From positions 318,156 through 369,106 of the forward strand of contig NZ_HE978567.1 in assembly GCF_000311825.1 (NCBI RefSeq): DNA of 50,951 nt, read 5' to 3'. The stretch comes from Peptoniphilus grossensis ph5 (GTDB lineage Bacteria; Bacillota; Clostridia; Tissierellales; Peptoniphilaceae). Under the pieces are notes generated by a model. That model was not told the origin of the DNA, did not search any database, and saw nothing but the letters and a program-made list of their open reading frames with translations. Every line of letters starts with the position of its first letter. Position 1 is the stretch's first letter. The translations under genes and the position numbers were made by a program. Below are positions 1 to 9,200 of this stretch, piece after piece.

Positions 1-1
1 T

Positions 2-27
2 AGCCTGTACCAAAATCGGTACAGGCT
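2..27 (-). terminator. Perfect hairpin, probable terminator
   Basis: Ten-base arms AGCCTGTACC and GGTACAGGCT enclose a six-base loop. The arm core CCTGTACC/GGTACAGG is shared with the lysin terminator at 1332-1358, so the hairpin was duplicated together with the cell-wall-binding module beside it. The U-run would lie beyond the window edge. Confidence 0.6.
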
Positions 28-40
28 TCTTACTCACATA

Positions 41-214
41 TTATAATAGATGGTTCACTCTTTTCTGAATTGCATAATAATCATATCCAGCATTGGTTAA
101 CCTTCTTTTTCTTTCTTCTCCATTCCCCCATTTTCCATTTATAACTTCTCTTGCTAATTGGTCGATTGATTTTCTTATAATGGGATATCTTTCCTTATGA
201 ATGATTCTTACCAT
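41..214 (-). CDS. Stand-alone CW_7-like cell-wall-binding module (57 aa)
   Basis: This small frame starts at an ATG that overlaps the stop of the C45 gene (ATGGTAA) and ends LL-stop. From about residue 10 on it is a near copy of the last 48 residues of the endolysin at 1371: both carry GKWGNGEERKRRLT, then AGYDYYAIQ and RVN. This pattern belongs to the Cpl-7/CW_7 type of peptidoglycan-binding repeat. No catalytic domain is attached. It could be a translated binding peptide, coupled to the acyltransferase, or simply a leftover of a duplication of the lysin 3' end with its terminator. The intact frame and overlapping start favour coding; there is no clear Shine-Dalgarno. Confidence 0.5.
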   Translation of the reverse strand: MVRIIHKERYPIIRKSIDQLAREVINGKWGNGEERKRRLTNAGYDYYAIQKRVNHLL

Positions 215-1185
215 CTGTGATCAATAGAATACTTTTTCCTACTTGGATTTCCTTCACAACGATATATCTTATTTTCTTTTAAGTCATATATAGATGACCA
301 AAGGGTATCAATTTGTTGACTTTTATCATATTGACACATAAAACCAAACTCTCCACTTAAAAGTGATTTTATACCATTTATATCTAACAAATCAGAATCT
401 GCATTTTCTAATGTCTTATATCTATCATTAGAATAAATATCATCTTTAATTTTTGCTTTATATTTGTTCATCTTTTTAGACATAAAGTGGTTTGTTCTAT
501 ATACGCATCCTCCATTTATTTGTTCAAAATATCTATCGTTTGAATTCAATTCTGCAAGTAAAATTTCCCCACTTTTATCAATAACAATTATATTCTGAGA
601 TGACCCAATATCTACATTTTCTAAAAATTTTCTAGCTTGATTAACTGTTGAGCACCTCTCCAAAATATATCTGATTAAAAAGCCCGCATTAAATCCTACT
701 CCTCTAACAGTTGGGTAGACAAAAGTTAAACCACATGCCAAGCCTTTCTCATTCATTCCATCTTCCATTTGAATCATAGCCGTTGTATTACCTATAAAAG
801 AATAGGTATGATTGATTCTATACAAGGCACTATCTGTGAAACTTTTTATACTTTTGTCAAAATCACTATTTCTAGCAAGAAATATTCCTCTTGAATTAGA
901 AATACCTATACACGAGCAAAATGCGTCTTCTGTAAATACATACATGGATGATAAAAACGCAAAAACTATATCAAGTTCTATATTTAAACCATCCGCAAAG
1001 CCTTGTATCTCATCTAAAATCTCTGGATAAAATTTATTGTAGATTTGATATGCTTTTTTTGAATATTCTAATTTTTCTGAATTTATTAGTTGGCTAAAAT
1101 TTGGTGTTTTACTATTTTTAAAAAGTAGATTTCCATACTTAAATCCAGCTTCATAATGACTGCCTTTCCATCTTGAATGATACAT
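208..1185 (-). CDS. C45-family acyltransferase/linear amide hydrolase
   Basis: The protein resembles the acyl-CoA:6-aminopenicillanate acyltransferase (peptidase C45) and bile-salt-hydrolase group of N-terminal nucleophile enzymes, which cleave or form linear amide bonds. These are made as precursors and cut themselves before a catalytic Cys. Here the likely nucleophile is Cys90 in the FCSCIGIS segment, followed by ARNSDFD and, later, a YRTNHF segment, both typical of the family. I chose the ATG at 1185 because AAGGAGG stands at the right distance; the frame can be read further up to a TTG at 1260 but without a ribosome site. About 325 residues is normal. No signal peptide is seen. It lies after the lysin, flanked by two copies of the lysin tail and hairpin, so it looks like phage cargo. 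Substrate unknown. Confidence 0.8.
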   Translation of the reverse strand: MYHSRWKGSHYEAGFKYGNLLFKNSKTPNFSQLINSEKLEYSKKAYQIYNKFYPEILDEIQGFADGLNIELDIVFAFLSSMYVFTEDAFCSCIGISNSRGIFLARNSDFDKSIKSFTDSALYRINHTYSFIGNTTAMIQMEDGMNEKGLACGLTFVYPTVRGVGFNAGFLIRYILERCSTVNQARKFLENVDIGSSQNIIVIDKSGEILLAELNSNDRYFEQINGGCVYRTNHFMSKKMNKYKAKIKDDIYSNDRYKTLENADSDLLDINGIKSLLSGEFGFMCQYDKSQQIDTLWSSIYDLKENKIYRCEGNPSRKKYSIDHRW

Positions 1186-1203
1186 TTTTTCCTCCTTAGG
1201 ATA

Positions 1204-1232
1204 AGTATCTTCTAATAAAAATTTTTTGTCAA
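1204..1232 (-). promoter_or_regulatory. Putative promoter of the C45 gene
   Basis: On the minus strand TTGACA (1232-1227) is followed after 17 bases by GATACT (1209-1204). Transcription would start just before the ribosome site of the ATG at 1185, giving a very short leader. A private promoter fits a cargo gene placed behind the lysin terminator. Confidence 0.45.
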
Positions 1233-1320
1233 TGATTTTAATCTTGTAAATTTCATACAATACTTTAATTTATTAATTGAACTTTTAACACCGATATTTA
1301 AAATTAGTTAAAATGTTTCA

Positions 1321-1358
1321 AAATAGAAAAACACCTGTACCGCAACTTGGTACAGGTG
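1321..1358 (-). terminator. Rho-independent terminator after the endolysin
   Basis: Arms CACCTGTACC and GGTACAGGTG pair perfectly over a seven-base loop. On the minus strand the stem is followed by TTTTTCTATTT. It closes the late transcript right after the endolysin stop. Confidence 0.85.
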
Positions 1359-1370
1359 AATTTTTCCATA

Positions 1371-2169
1371 TTATAATAGTTGGTTCACTCTTCTTTGAAT
1401 AGCATAATAATCATATCCAGCTTGAGTTAATCTTCTTTTTCTTTCTTCTCCATTCCCCCATTTTCCACTTATAACTTCCCTTGCTAACTCATCGATTTTC
1501 TTTCCAATTGGATATACTATCTTGCCATTTGCATCGAATACTTTTAATCTAAACCTATCGGCACATCTTTTGGCATTATCTAAATTCTTAAATGCACCTT
1601 TCTGGCTTTTTACATCAGACCAAGATTTTCTAACTCTATATAGTTCACCTGTTGGTTTACTAACGGTCTTATTGCCTCTTAGTCTTTTATTAACCTCGTT
1701 TGCAATATATGGAAACTTGCTGCCTAGATATGGACCAGGACAATTTCCACTCGTGTTTTTGAAGGACACCATCCTTACCTCCAGTGTAGGTGCAAGGATA
1801 GATTCCATTTCTCCTACAGATGTCTGTAACTAAATCAATTAGTCTATTTAAAACATAATCAGAAACCAACCACTGAGGTCCTCTCGTTGAGTTTCCTACT
1901 TCAATAGTTACTGCTCTATTGTCACACCAGGAAGATGAGGTTGTCCAGGCTCTGTTAGATTCATCTACTCCTAAAACAATGACTCCATCAGATCCTAAAT
2001 TGTAGTTAGCTGATGCACGTCTTGACCTTGGCACAAATACTCCAGCAAGATTTCTACCATTTATAACTCCAGCTGCATGGTGAATTGCTATTTTAGTTAT
2101 CTTCTGATCTCTTCTTCCACTATGGTTAGGTGATAGAATTGTTGCCTGTACTAATGGACTATTACTCAT
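1371..2169 (-). pseudogene. Endolysin, N-acetylmuramoyl-L-alanine amidase, frameshifted
   Basis: The first frame (2169-1690) starts with AAGGAGG and ATG. It has an Amidase_2-type N-terminus, with the zinc-site motif IAIHHAAG, then SANYNLGSDG and later KHEW. In the next frame (open from before 1808 to 1371) the protein goes on with NCPGPYLGSKFPY, the last zinc-binding part of the same domain, then a linker and a C-terminal CW_7-like cell-wall-binding repeat. Removing one A from the run at 1744-1746 would join KHEW directly to NCPGP and give about 265 residues. As read, the first frame loses the Cys ligand and the binding module. The role would be to cut peptidoglycan at the end of infection, after the holin upstream. 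A sequencing error in the A-run, true decay, or recoding are all possible. Confidence 0.85.
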
Positions 2170-2571
2170 TTATTTTTCCTCCTTGAATTGTTCTAATACT
2201 CTTTTTAATTTTTCTGGTACTGGCAAGCCTAGTGCTACAGAATTTTCTAATATAGAAAGTCCCTCATTTGCTATATAAAAAAAGATGATGGCTGTTCTTA
2301 TCATTGTCCCATCACCTTTAATTAAATTTACATCACATAGGTTTGCGATTCCCACAACTATAAAAATCATAATCTTTTTAGCTATCCCTTTAAATCCTAT
2401 GGATGAGGATAGCTTTCTTTCGACTCCTGCTCTTAAAACTCCTGTCAAATAGTCGGCTATTACAAAAGCAAGAAGTGTGTAAATAAAAGCATCTACACTT
2501 CCAAGGTAAAATCCCAACCATCCTCCAATGGCTGTAAAACATACTTTTAGTATTTCTAAAAACTTATTCAT
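2170..2571 (-). CDS. Phage holin (phage_holin_4 type)
   Basis: A 133-residue protein with about three membrane-spanning stretches: residues 10-45 (two hydrophobic runs around GGWLGFYLGSV), 65-80 (KIMIFIVVGIANL) and 90-105. The order and the ADYLTGVLRAG segment match the holin/toxin-secretion family common in Gram-positive phages. It would make holes in the membrane at the end of the lytic cycle so that the amidase coded next (its start is next to this stop) reaches the wall. The start has AGGAGGAATAAA before ATG. Confidence 0.88.
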   Translation of the reverse strand: MNKFLEILKVCFTAIGGWLGFYLGSVDAFIYTLLAFVIADYLTGVLRAGVERKLSSSIGFKGIAKKIMIFIVVGIANLCDVNLIKGDGTMIRTAIIFFYIANEGLSILENSVALGLPVPEKLKRVLEQFKEEK

Positions 2572-2572
2572 T

Positions 2573-3949
2573 TTATTCCTCCTCTGTTAAGGTATATGTT
2601 ATTTTCATTGTCTTATCTGCTGTTTTTAATATTGGACTTGATAGGTTATTAATTGTTCCAAGATACGGAGTGTGCAAATATAAATTTTTATAGAGATTTC
2701 CCCTAAAAGACCCATATCCTACCCTAAACGGCCCTAATTCAATTGATGGAGTCATCATGTCATAAAAAGTTGCATTGCTCGTTTGAATGATATTATCGTC
2801 TCCATCAATCACAAACTTATATCCCAGTATATAGTCACCCCATTCATAAATGCCTAAACTTGTACTTTCTCCAGATGTGTATTTCATTTCAAAATCAACG
2901 GCTATTTCTGAAACATCAACTGGATTATTTGCATTAATTTTATAGATTTTATTACAGTCATTATTAGGGACGTATAGATATCCATTCTTTAACAAGCTAT
3001 AACCATTTTTATAGGCACTATCAGAACTTGATGGGTATGATCCAATTCTATAGAGTCTAATATTATTTAATTTCCAATGATCTATCTTATAGCTACAATC
3101 ATCCTTTTTTATCTTTATCCTGTTTAAGTCAGTATAATTGTTTTCAAGATTTCTTATGAAGCCATAGTAATAGCCATCTTTACCATCAAAAAACCCCGAT
3201 TCATACCAGTCATACGTTCCGATATTTTTATAAAAGTCTTCTATAGAGATTGTCGTCTTTTCTATATTTTGAGGAGCATTTTTAAAGATTGGATCATTTA
3301 ATCCAAGACTGGTTAATGGTTCTTGCATTTTTAATATTTCTAATGTTTTGTTTTCCAATGGCCAAACAGAAGTAATTGTATTGTGAACAGCATCAGCTTC
3401 TACCATACCTACGTAAACTTTCAAAATTTCATTATCTATGGATGTATAGGTGTAATTTAACCTTAAGCAAGACTGCCTACCATAAGCATCTCCATAAAAA
3501 TATCTCCCTCCTTTATAATGAGTTAGTGCAAGAGCAGATATTCTTCCATTGGCTTGCGATGTTGAAAAATCCCAAACAAATTTATATCCGTTTTCTATAG
3601 AAGTAGATTCAGTTAAATTGGCAGAGCCTCTTTTTGGTGCATCTGTTGAATTAACATCATTCGATGCATATCCAATTATCTTATTATTTGCAGGTGCTAT
3701 ATATTTATTTGAATCTTCATCGAGAGGAGCTTCAAATAATAAAATACCCCCATAACACTTATTTGCTATTGGGAATATTTCTTCCTTGTATTCCTCTGCA
3801 TTGGTTTTAAATATCGGATACATAAGCCCTGATGGATTCAGTCTTAATAAATCTGGGACTGCATTAGTTATTAGGTTTTCATCTTCATAAATCTCCTTCT
3901 TATTTGTCCTCACATCAGTTAGTTCAATGACTGATTTACCCTTGAGCAT
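2573..3949 (-). CDS. Putative tail fibre/receptor-binding or upper baseplate protein
   Basis: A 458-residue protein without a domain I can name with certainty. It is rich in Tyr, Asn and Gly, with many short beta-like stretches, as seen in tail tip and receptor-binding proteins. The place, between the tail endopeptidase-like protein and the holin, is where such genes lie. The start ATG has AAGGAGGAAGAAA in front and overlaps the end of the gene before by 14 bases, so the two are probably translated together. It may set host range, but this is inference from position. Confidence 0.55.
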   Translation of the reverse strand: MLKGKSVIELTDVRTNKKEIYEDENLITNAVPDLLRLNPSGLMYPIFKTNAEEYKEEIFPIANKCYGGILLFEAPLDEDSNKYIAPANNKIIGYASNDVNSTDAPKRGSANLTESTSIENGYKFVWDFSTSQANGRISALALTHYKGGRYFYGDAYGRQSCLRLNYTYTSIDNEILKVYVGMVEADAVHNTITSVWPLENKTLEILKMQEPLTSLGLNDPIFKNAPQNIEKTTISIEDFYKNIGTYDWYESGFFDGKDGYYYGFIRNLENNYTDLNRIKIKKDDCSYKIDHWKLNNIRLYRIGSYPSSSDSAYKNGYSLLKNGYLYVPNNDCNKIYKINANNPVDVSEIAVDFEMKYTSGESTSLGIYEWGDYILGYKFVIDGDDNIIQTSNATFYDMMTPSIELGPFRVGYGSFRGNLYKNLYLHTPYLGTINNLSSPILKTADKTMKITYTLTEEE

Positions 3950-5825
3950 TTTCTTCCTCCTTATCTTTAAATTCTGTAGTAATTTCTTCCGTATATTTTC
4001 CTAGCATCAATCCTTGGTATTTAAATCTTCCTACCTTTTCATTAAATACTAGTGGCCTTGGGACTTGTCTTTCTACTTTGTATTCAGCCTTCAATTTTCT
4101 AAGCAAGAATAAATGACTAAGTTTTATTCTATTCCAGGATTCATCAATCTTAATCTTTCCATCCCAAGCCTCTGTGGAACCTAGAGATTGACCAGATATA
4201 GCTGCAATAGCATTATCTTTACCTATCATTGCTTGTCCTGATTCTAGCCTAATAAGCACTGAGAAGTTGTTCATCGTCTTTTCCTGAAGTTTAGTTAATG
4301 GATAAAATAGATTTAGAATGTGGTCACCACCTAAGTAGGTTTCTTTTGGAATGTGATGTTCTATTTTCGTATCATTAAAAACATACGTAATAACTATCCT
4401 TGTTGGTATTTCTATGTTTTCAATAAAGTCTAATTCCTCTACTTCTTCTTTTTCGCTTGTGCCCTCTTGGGTATCAAACTTTGGAGGATCATAGGATTTT
4501 CCATCATTATTTAAAACCTCTACTCGTTTCTTAACCTTTCTTGATATCTTTCTTGTTTTTTCTTCAGTATCACAGATGATATTTAACAATATTGAGGCAT
4601 TAAAAATTGCCTCCGTTTCTTTATTGGAGGCAAATTCTATACGAATTATTGGTGTATCTGTTGTAGAAAGACTAAAGGCAGAGTAATTAGAATAGGCATG
4701 AACTACTAATTTTTCAGATTCAATTTGATTTAATAGTCCTACTATATTTTTATCATTCTTGCTTTTGGCCTTAGATAGGTATGGATTCTTCCCAACTCCT
4801 AAAATCCTGTGCTTTCCATTTATCTTGTATTCAATGTCGGTAATAAGTCCTTCAATCTTTTCTTCTTCGTAAGAAATAGCTATTCTATCTCCTACATCGA
4901 GGCTGGGGTCTCCTATGGTTACCATATCAAAGGGTGTATGATGAATTTTGCAAATTTCAGTAAGAAGCACCTCACACATTCTTTTTCTTTTTTCAGGAAG
5001 CCCTAATTGCATTAAAGGATTTATTCCGAGGTTCATAGTTAGGCCATCATCATTTTCTAAAGAGTAGTATTCAGCTATTTTAGTCTTTGCATTTGTTGAG
5101 TTGATGGCTGTATATCTTGTCTTAAAATCTGATATTGATGAAGAAAATCTTTCTCTTGTTTTAATTTCAGTTGATATACTTTCTGCATACTTCTTTAAAA
5201 CCAACTTACCATCACGAGAAACCCCAGCAAAAGCACCAAGAGTCGATGCTATATAGTGAATGAAGTCTCTGTAGGTTTCTATATCGTGGTCTTGGTAAAT
5301 AGCCAGAACTTCCTCTCCATTTACAAAAGCTTTTACCTCATCTTCTGTCATACCTAGTTCTACCTTGCACTTCTCACATGAGAGACTTAGTAATTCAAAG
5401 GCTGTACCAAAGGTATCTGTCACTGGGAAATTCTTATCAAACCTAAGCATATAGTCATAGCCTTTTAGTTCTAAAATCTTCTTAGACCTATTTGCCTCAG
5501 TAACATCAAAGATTCCCATTGGTATGGTTTCTATCTTTTTATTCTCTAATTCTTGATGATAAAAAAGTTCTAGCTTTGAATCTTCTAGAGAATACCTATC
5601 TATATCTGAAAAAAGACTTATTCCAAACTCTCCAGCATAAACTGTCCCTATTTCAAGTTCAGAAGATCCAGAGCAGGAACGATGGATGTACCCAGACCCT
5701 TTAAGAATATCTTTATTGGTAAATGGAATGATTGTTTCATCTTTTAAGATGATATTTCCCGTCCAGTAAAATTTACGAGAATTCTTTTTGATTGCTGTTT
5801 TATATTCATTGCTTGTTGGATACAT
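3936..5825 (-). CDS. Tail-associated hub/endopeptidase-like protein
   Basis: A 629-residue protein in the place of the prophage tail endopeptidase or baseplate hub (Tal-like). The N-terminal part (to about residue 330) alternates beta-strand patterns and includes IGDPSLDVGDRIAIS, a sequence type seen in tail hub proteins. The C-terminal half is less recognisable. I chose the ATG at 5825 because GGAGG stands seven bases before it and because it overlaps the stop of the previous gene (ATGA); an in-frame ATG at 5858 lacks a ribosome site. It likely sits at the tail tip, below the distal tail protein. Confidence 0.6.
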   Translation of the reverse strand: MYPTSNEYKTAIKKNSRKFYWTGNIILKDETIIPFTNKDILKGSGYIHRSCSGSSELEIGTVYAGEFGISLFSDIDRYSLEDSKLELFYHQELENKKIETIPMGIFDVTEANRSKKILELKGYDYMLRFDKNFPVTDTFGTAFELLSLSCEKCKVELGMTEDEVKAFVNGEEVLAIYQDHDIETYRDFIHYIASTLGAFAGVSRDGKLVLKKYAESISTEIKTRERFSSSISDFKTRYTAINSTNAKTKIAEYYSLENDDGLTMNLGINPLMQLGLPEKRKRMCEVLLTEICKIHHTPFDMVTIGDPSLDVGDRIAISYEEEKIEGLITDIEYKINGKHRILGVGKNPYLSKAKSKNDKNIVGLLNQIESEKLVVHAYSNYSAFSLSTTDTPIIRIEFASNKETEAIFNASILLNIICDTEEKTRKISRKVKKRVEVLNNDGKSYDPPKFDTQEGTSEKEEVEELDFIENIEIPTRIVITYVFNDTKIEHHIPKETYLGGDHILNLFYPLTKLQEKTMNNFSVLIRLESGQAMIGKDNAIAAISGQSLGSTEAWDGKIKIDESWNRIKLSHLFLLRKLKAEYKVERQVPRPLVFNEKVGRFKYQGLMLGKYTEEITTEFKDKEEENAQG

Positions 5826-6187
5826 CAATATTCCTCCAATGAAAAAGATACTTCCCACAGCCCTTTATAAGAAGTATCTTTTATTAATTTGACCTGAAAC
5901 TTATCTATATACATCTGTGTCTCTTTTAGTTCCAACGTTTCGGTATCTAAGTATTTAACTTTAAGATTAGACTTGTTAGCAAGACCACTCAATATCTTCA
6001 CAAGCTTAGGACTACATGAAAAACCTACAGAAATACTTGCTACTTTATTTCTAACAATATCCCTTTGAATAGTGCCTGCCTCTGTTTCTCCTCCAGTATC
6101 TGCCTCTATATCTCTAAACTCCAAATCATAAGAATTTGGTAGAGGTAGGTCTACTCCATCAATAATTAAATATGATTGATATTTCAT
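5825..6187 (-). CDS. Distal tail-like protein, small (120 aa)
   Basis: A conserved-type small phage protein of 120 residues with no catalytic motif. It follows the tape measure gene and overlaps the start of the tail hub gene by one base (ATGA). In this position siphoviruses usually code for the distal tail protein, but those are longer (about 230-250 residues), so this may be a reduced or different tail tip subunit. Its ATG overlaps the stop of a possible 20-codon frame (TAATG). A GGAGG lies 12 bases ahead, rather far. Confidence 0.5.
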   Translation of the reverse strand: MKYQSYLIIDGVDLPLPNSYDLEFRDIEADTGGETEAGTIQRDIVRNKVASISVGFSCSPKLVKILSGLANKSNLKVKYLDTETLELKETQMYIDKFQVKLIKDTSYKGLWEVSFSLEEY

Positions 6188-6249
6188 TATACGACTACAC
6201 CTCCATTCACTGCGTCGCTTTGCTCCTTGTTCATGGGGTGAGACTGCAT
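6187..6249 (-). CDS. Possible 20-codon leader peptide
   Basis: The frame codes for MQSHPMNKEQSDAVNGGVVV and ends TAATG with the next gene's start, the usual sign of coupled translation. It begins right after the hairpin that follows the tape measure gene. There is no strong ribosome site, so it may be chance. Confidence 0.25.
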   Translation of the reverse strand: MQSHPMNKEQSDAVNGGVVV

Positions 6250-6250
6250 C

Positions 6251-6288
6251 TGACCTACCAACAAAATCACAGATTTTGGGTTAGGTCA
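6251..6288 (-). terminator. Hairpin directly after the tape measure stop
   Basis: On the minus strand TGACCTA and CAAAAT pair with ATTTTG and TAGGTCA around a small loop; the stem begins at the base after the stop codon. No U-run follows, so it may slow transcription or protect the 3' end of the long message rather than end it. Confidence 0.5.
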
Positions 6289-9200
6289 TTACCTCCCTCC
6301 ACTCCTTAAATTCTTACGCATAGATGCATTGACAATAACTTCATCAAGGAGAGTCCCTCCAAGATATACTGGTATGACTATATCTCCAGAATTTTCAGAT
6401 TTTAAATTGATGTTTGCAAGTGCATCGGATATTTGTCTTCCTATATCAATTCCATTTATAGCTGATTCTTTATCATGTCCACCTATGCCAACAGCTGATA
6501 TGCTTGGGCTTAAAACCAAATCACTTGCGACATTTTTCATTGAAGATTGTACTAGTCTTCTGCTCTTTTCTATTCCATTAGATAAGCCTTCCATAAAGTC
6601 TGGCATCCATGATTCATAGTCAGTAAGTGGGCCAACATCTGGAACTGAAAAGTGCAAGTAAGACCTAATAGTTGATGCTACATTCGATACAGCAGATGTC
6701 ACATTGCTAATCGCACTTCTAATCCCTCTTGCAATTCCGTTAATCATATCGGCTCCCCATGTATAAGCTTGAGATGCCAAATTCTTAATATGATTAATCG
6801 CATTATTAAATCCATTTCTAATAGTGGACTGAATATTTGACATGATAGATGAAATGCTTGATCTCATCGAATTAAAGGCTGATGATACTGCTGACTTCGC
6901 AGTATTCACTGTAGATGAAATAGTCGACTTTATGGAGTTCCAAGCAGATGAAACTAAGCTCTTAATATTATTCATTGTTGATGAGATAAAAGTCTTTATC
7001 CCATTCCAGATTGATTCAAGGACCGTCTTAATAGAAGTCAAGATAGTCTCAATAGTTGTTTTTATATTGGTCCAGGATGTAGAAATAAATTCTCCAATGG
7101 CAGTAATGACTGTTGTTAAAAACTCTTTTAGTCCATTCCAAATAGTCTCTACTTTTACTTTAATTGCATCAAGAACTGTTGAAATTAAAGTCTTTATACC
7201 TTCCCAAGTAGTTTTTATAAACTCTCCAACTGCTGTAAATACTTCTGTTGTTGTAGTTGAAATAGCTGTCCATATATTAGTAAAAGTAGTTTGAATTCCC
7301 GTCCAAAGGCTTGTAAAGAATTCCCCTAAACTTTGCCATAGACTCTTTGCTCCTTCAATAAAGGTATTCCAAGATTCAGTTAGAAAAGTTGTTATAGATG
7401 TCCAGATAGTATTCCATCCTTCAGAAAGTCCATTCCATAGGTTGGCAAAGAAGTCCTTGATGCCTTTCCAAGTAGTCTTAACACCTTCAATAAATCCAGA
7501 CCAAAATTCCGATAGAAAACTTGTGATTTCAGTCCAGGTACTTGTCCAAGATTCTGATATTCCCTGCCATAGATTTACGAAAAATTCTTTTATTCCATTC
7601 CAAATAGCAACAGTTGATTCCTTAATAGTTTCCCATATGGAGATGACCCCTTCTCTAAACCAGTCACATTTCTTCCATAAAAGAACAAGACCTGCTATTA
7701 CTGCACCAATAGCAATAGGAACAATACCTATGGCTGATACTACTGCAGTAATTGCTGGTATAAGTGTACCTGTAAATATTCCAACTATCTTAGTAATTCC
7801 TCCTACTATTATAGGTCCTTTAGTCATGATAGTTCCAATTGACCATACAAGTTTTCCTACAATCATAAGTACAGGTCCAAGAGCAACTATAAAAAGACCG
7901 ATACCTGCAATAACACCTTTTACTGGTCCTGGAAGTGCATTAAGTCCATTTACCAATTTTGTTAATATATCTACTGCTTTTCTAACAGCAGGCATTAAAA
8001 GTTCTCCAAAGGATATAGCTAATTCTTCTAGGGCAGATTGTAGGATCTTTAATTGACCAGCTAGGTTATCCTGCATAGTAGCAGCCATTTTTTCTGCTGT
8101 TCCATCTGCGTTATATATGGCATCACTCAAACTGTTGTAGTCCTTTTCACTGGCATTTATAATTGCCAACATCCCAGACATAGCATTTTTACCAAATATC
8201 ATGGATGCTGCTTGTGCTTTTTGAGTTCCGTCTAAATTTGCAAAGGCAACTCTAAAGGTGCTTAAGGTTTCATCAAGTGAAAGACCCTGCACATCTTCAA
8301 TAGATAAGCCTAACATAGACATTCCGTTCATAACTTCTTTAGTTGGTGATGCGAGTCTTGTTAGTCCAGACCTTAAAGCTGTCCCTGCTTGTGAACCTTT
8401 TATTCCTGCGTTAGCCATTAAACCTATAGCTACTGCTGTATCTTCAACTGAATAGCCAAGTGTACCAGCAATAGGTGCAGCATATTTAAAGGTTTCGCCC
8501 ATTAATGAAACATTGGTATTTGCATTAGATGATGCAGCAGCAAGAACATCAGCAAAGTGAGAAGAGTCTTCAGCTTTTAAACCAAAGGCTGTAAGGGCAT
8601 CTGTAACGATATCTGAAGTAGTCGCTAAGTCCTCACCACTAGCTGCAGCAAGGTTCATGACTCCTTCAATACCACTAATCATATCTTTACTTTTCCAACC
8701 AGCCATGGCCATGTAGTTCATAGCCTCTGCCGCTTCAGATGCTGAGAACTTTGTCTTGGCTCCCATTTCACGAGCCTTTTCTCTTAGGGCATCAAAGTCG
8801 GACCCTGTTGCACCAGATACTGCTTTTACCTTTGACATGCCAGAATCAAAATCTGATGCAGTCTTTACAGCTGCTACTCCAAGACCTGCTACTGCAAGAG
8901 ATACTGGCATCATTTTTCTTCCCACGTTTTCTATATTTTGCCCTGTGTTTTGCCATTTTTCTCCAGTAATAGCTATGTTTTGAAGAGTCTGATTTGTGGT
9001 TGCCCCTTGTCTTTCTAGAGACTTTAGGGCTTGTTCTGTTTCAATAATTTCACGTTTAAGGGCATCATATTGCTCTTGGGAAATCTTTCCTTCTGCAAGA
9101 GCCTGTTCAGCTTGTTTCTGTGCCTCTTTTAAAGATGTTAATTTGTTCTTTGTTTCTTCTAAGGTCTGACCTAATAGCTTATGCTTTTGGGAGATAAGTT

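Noticed and set aside
208-1260. Choloylglycine (bile salt) hydrolase
   Set aside because: The nucleophile is not near the N-terminus as in mature-start bile salt hydrolases, but about 90 residues in, as in C45 precursors.
2-1358. The two CCTGTACC hairpins as attL/attR of the prophage
   Set aside because: They are both at the same end, are terminator-like, and no copy is seen near the recombinases.
1371-1808. A separate lysin gene starting at the ATG at 1808
   Set aside because: No ribosome site, and its first residues are out-of-frame text; only from NCPGP on does it make sense as the rest of the amidase.
6842-8056. Long open frames on the plus strand across the tape measure gene (150 and 204 codons)
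   Set aside because: They are the opposite strand of the low-complexity repeats of the tape measure; no ribosome sites and repetitive, unnatural composition.
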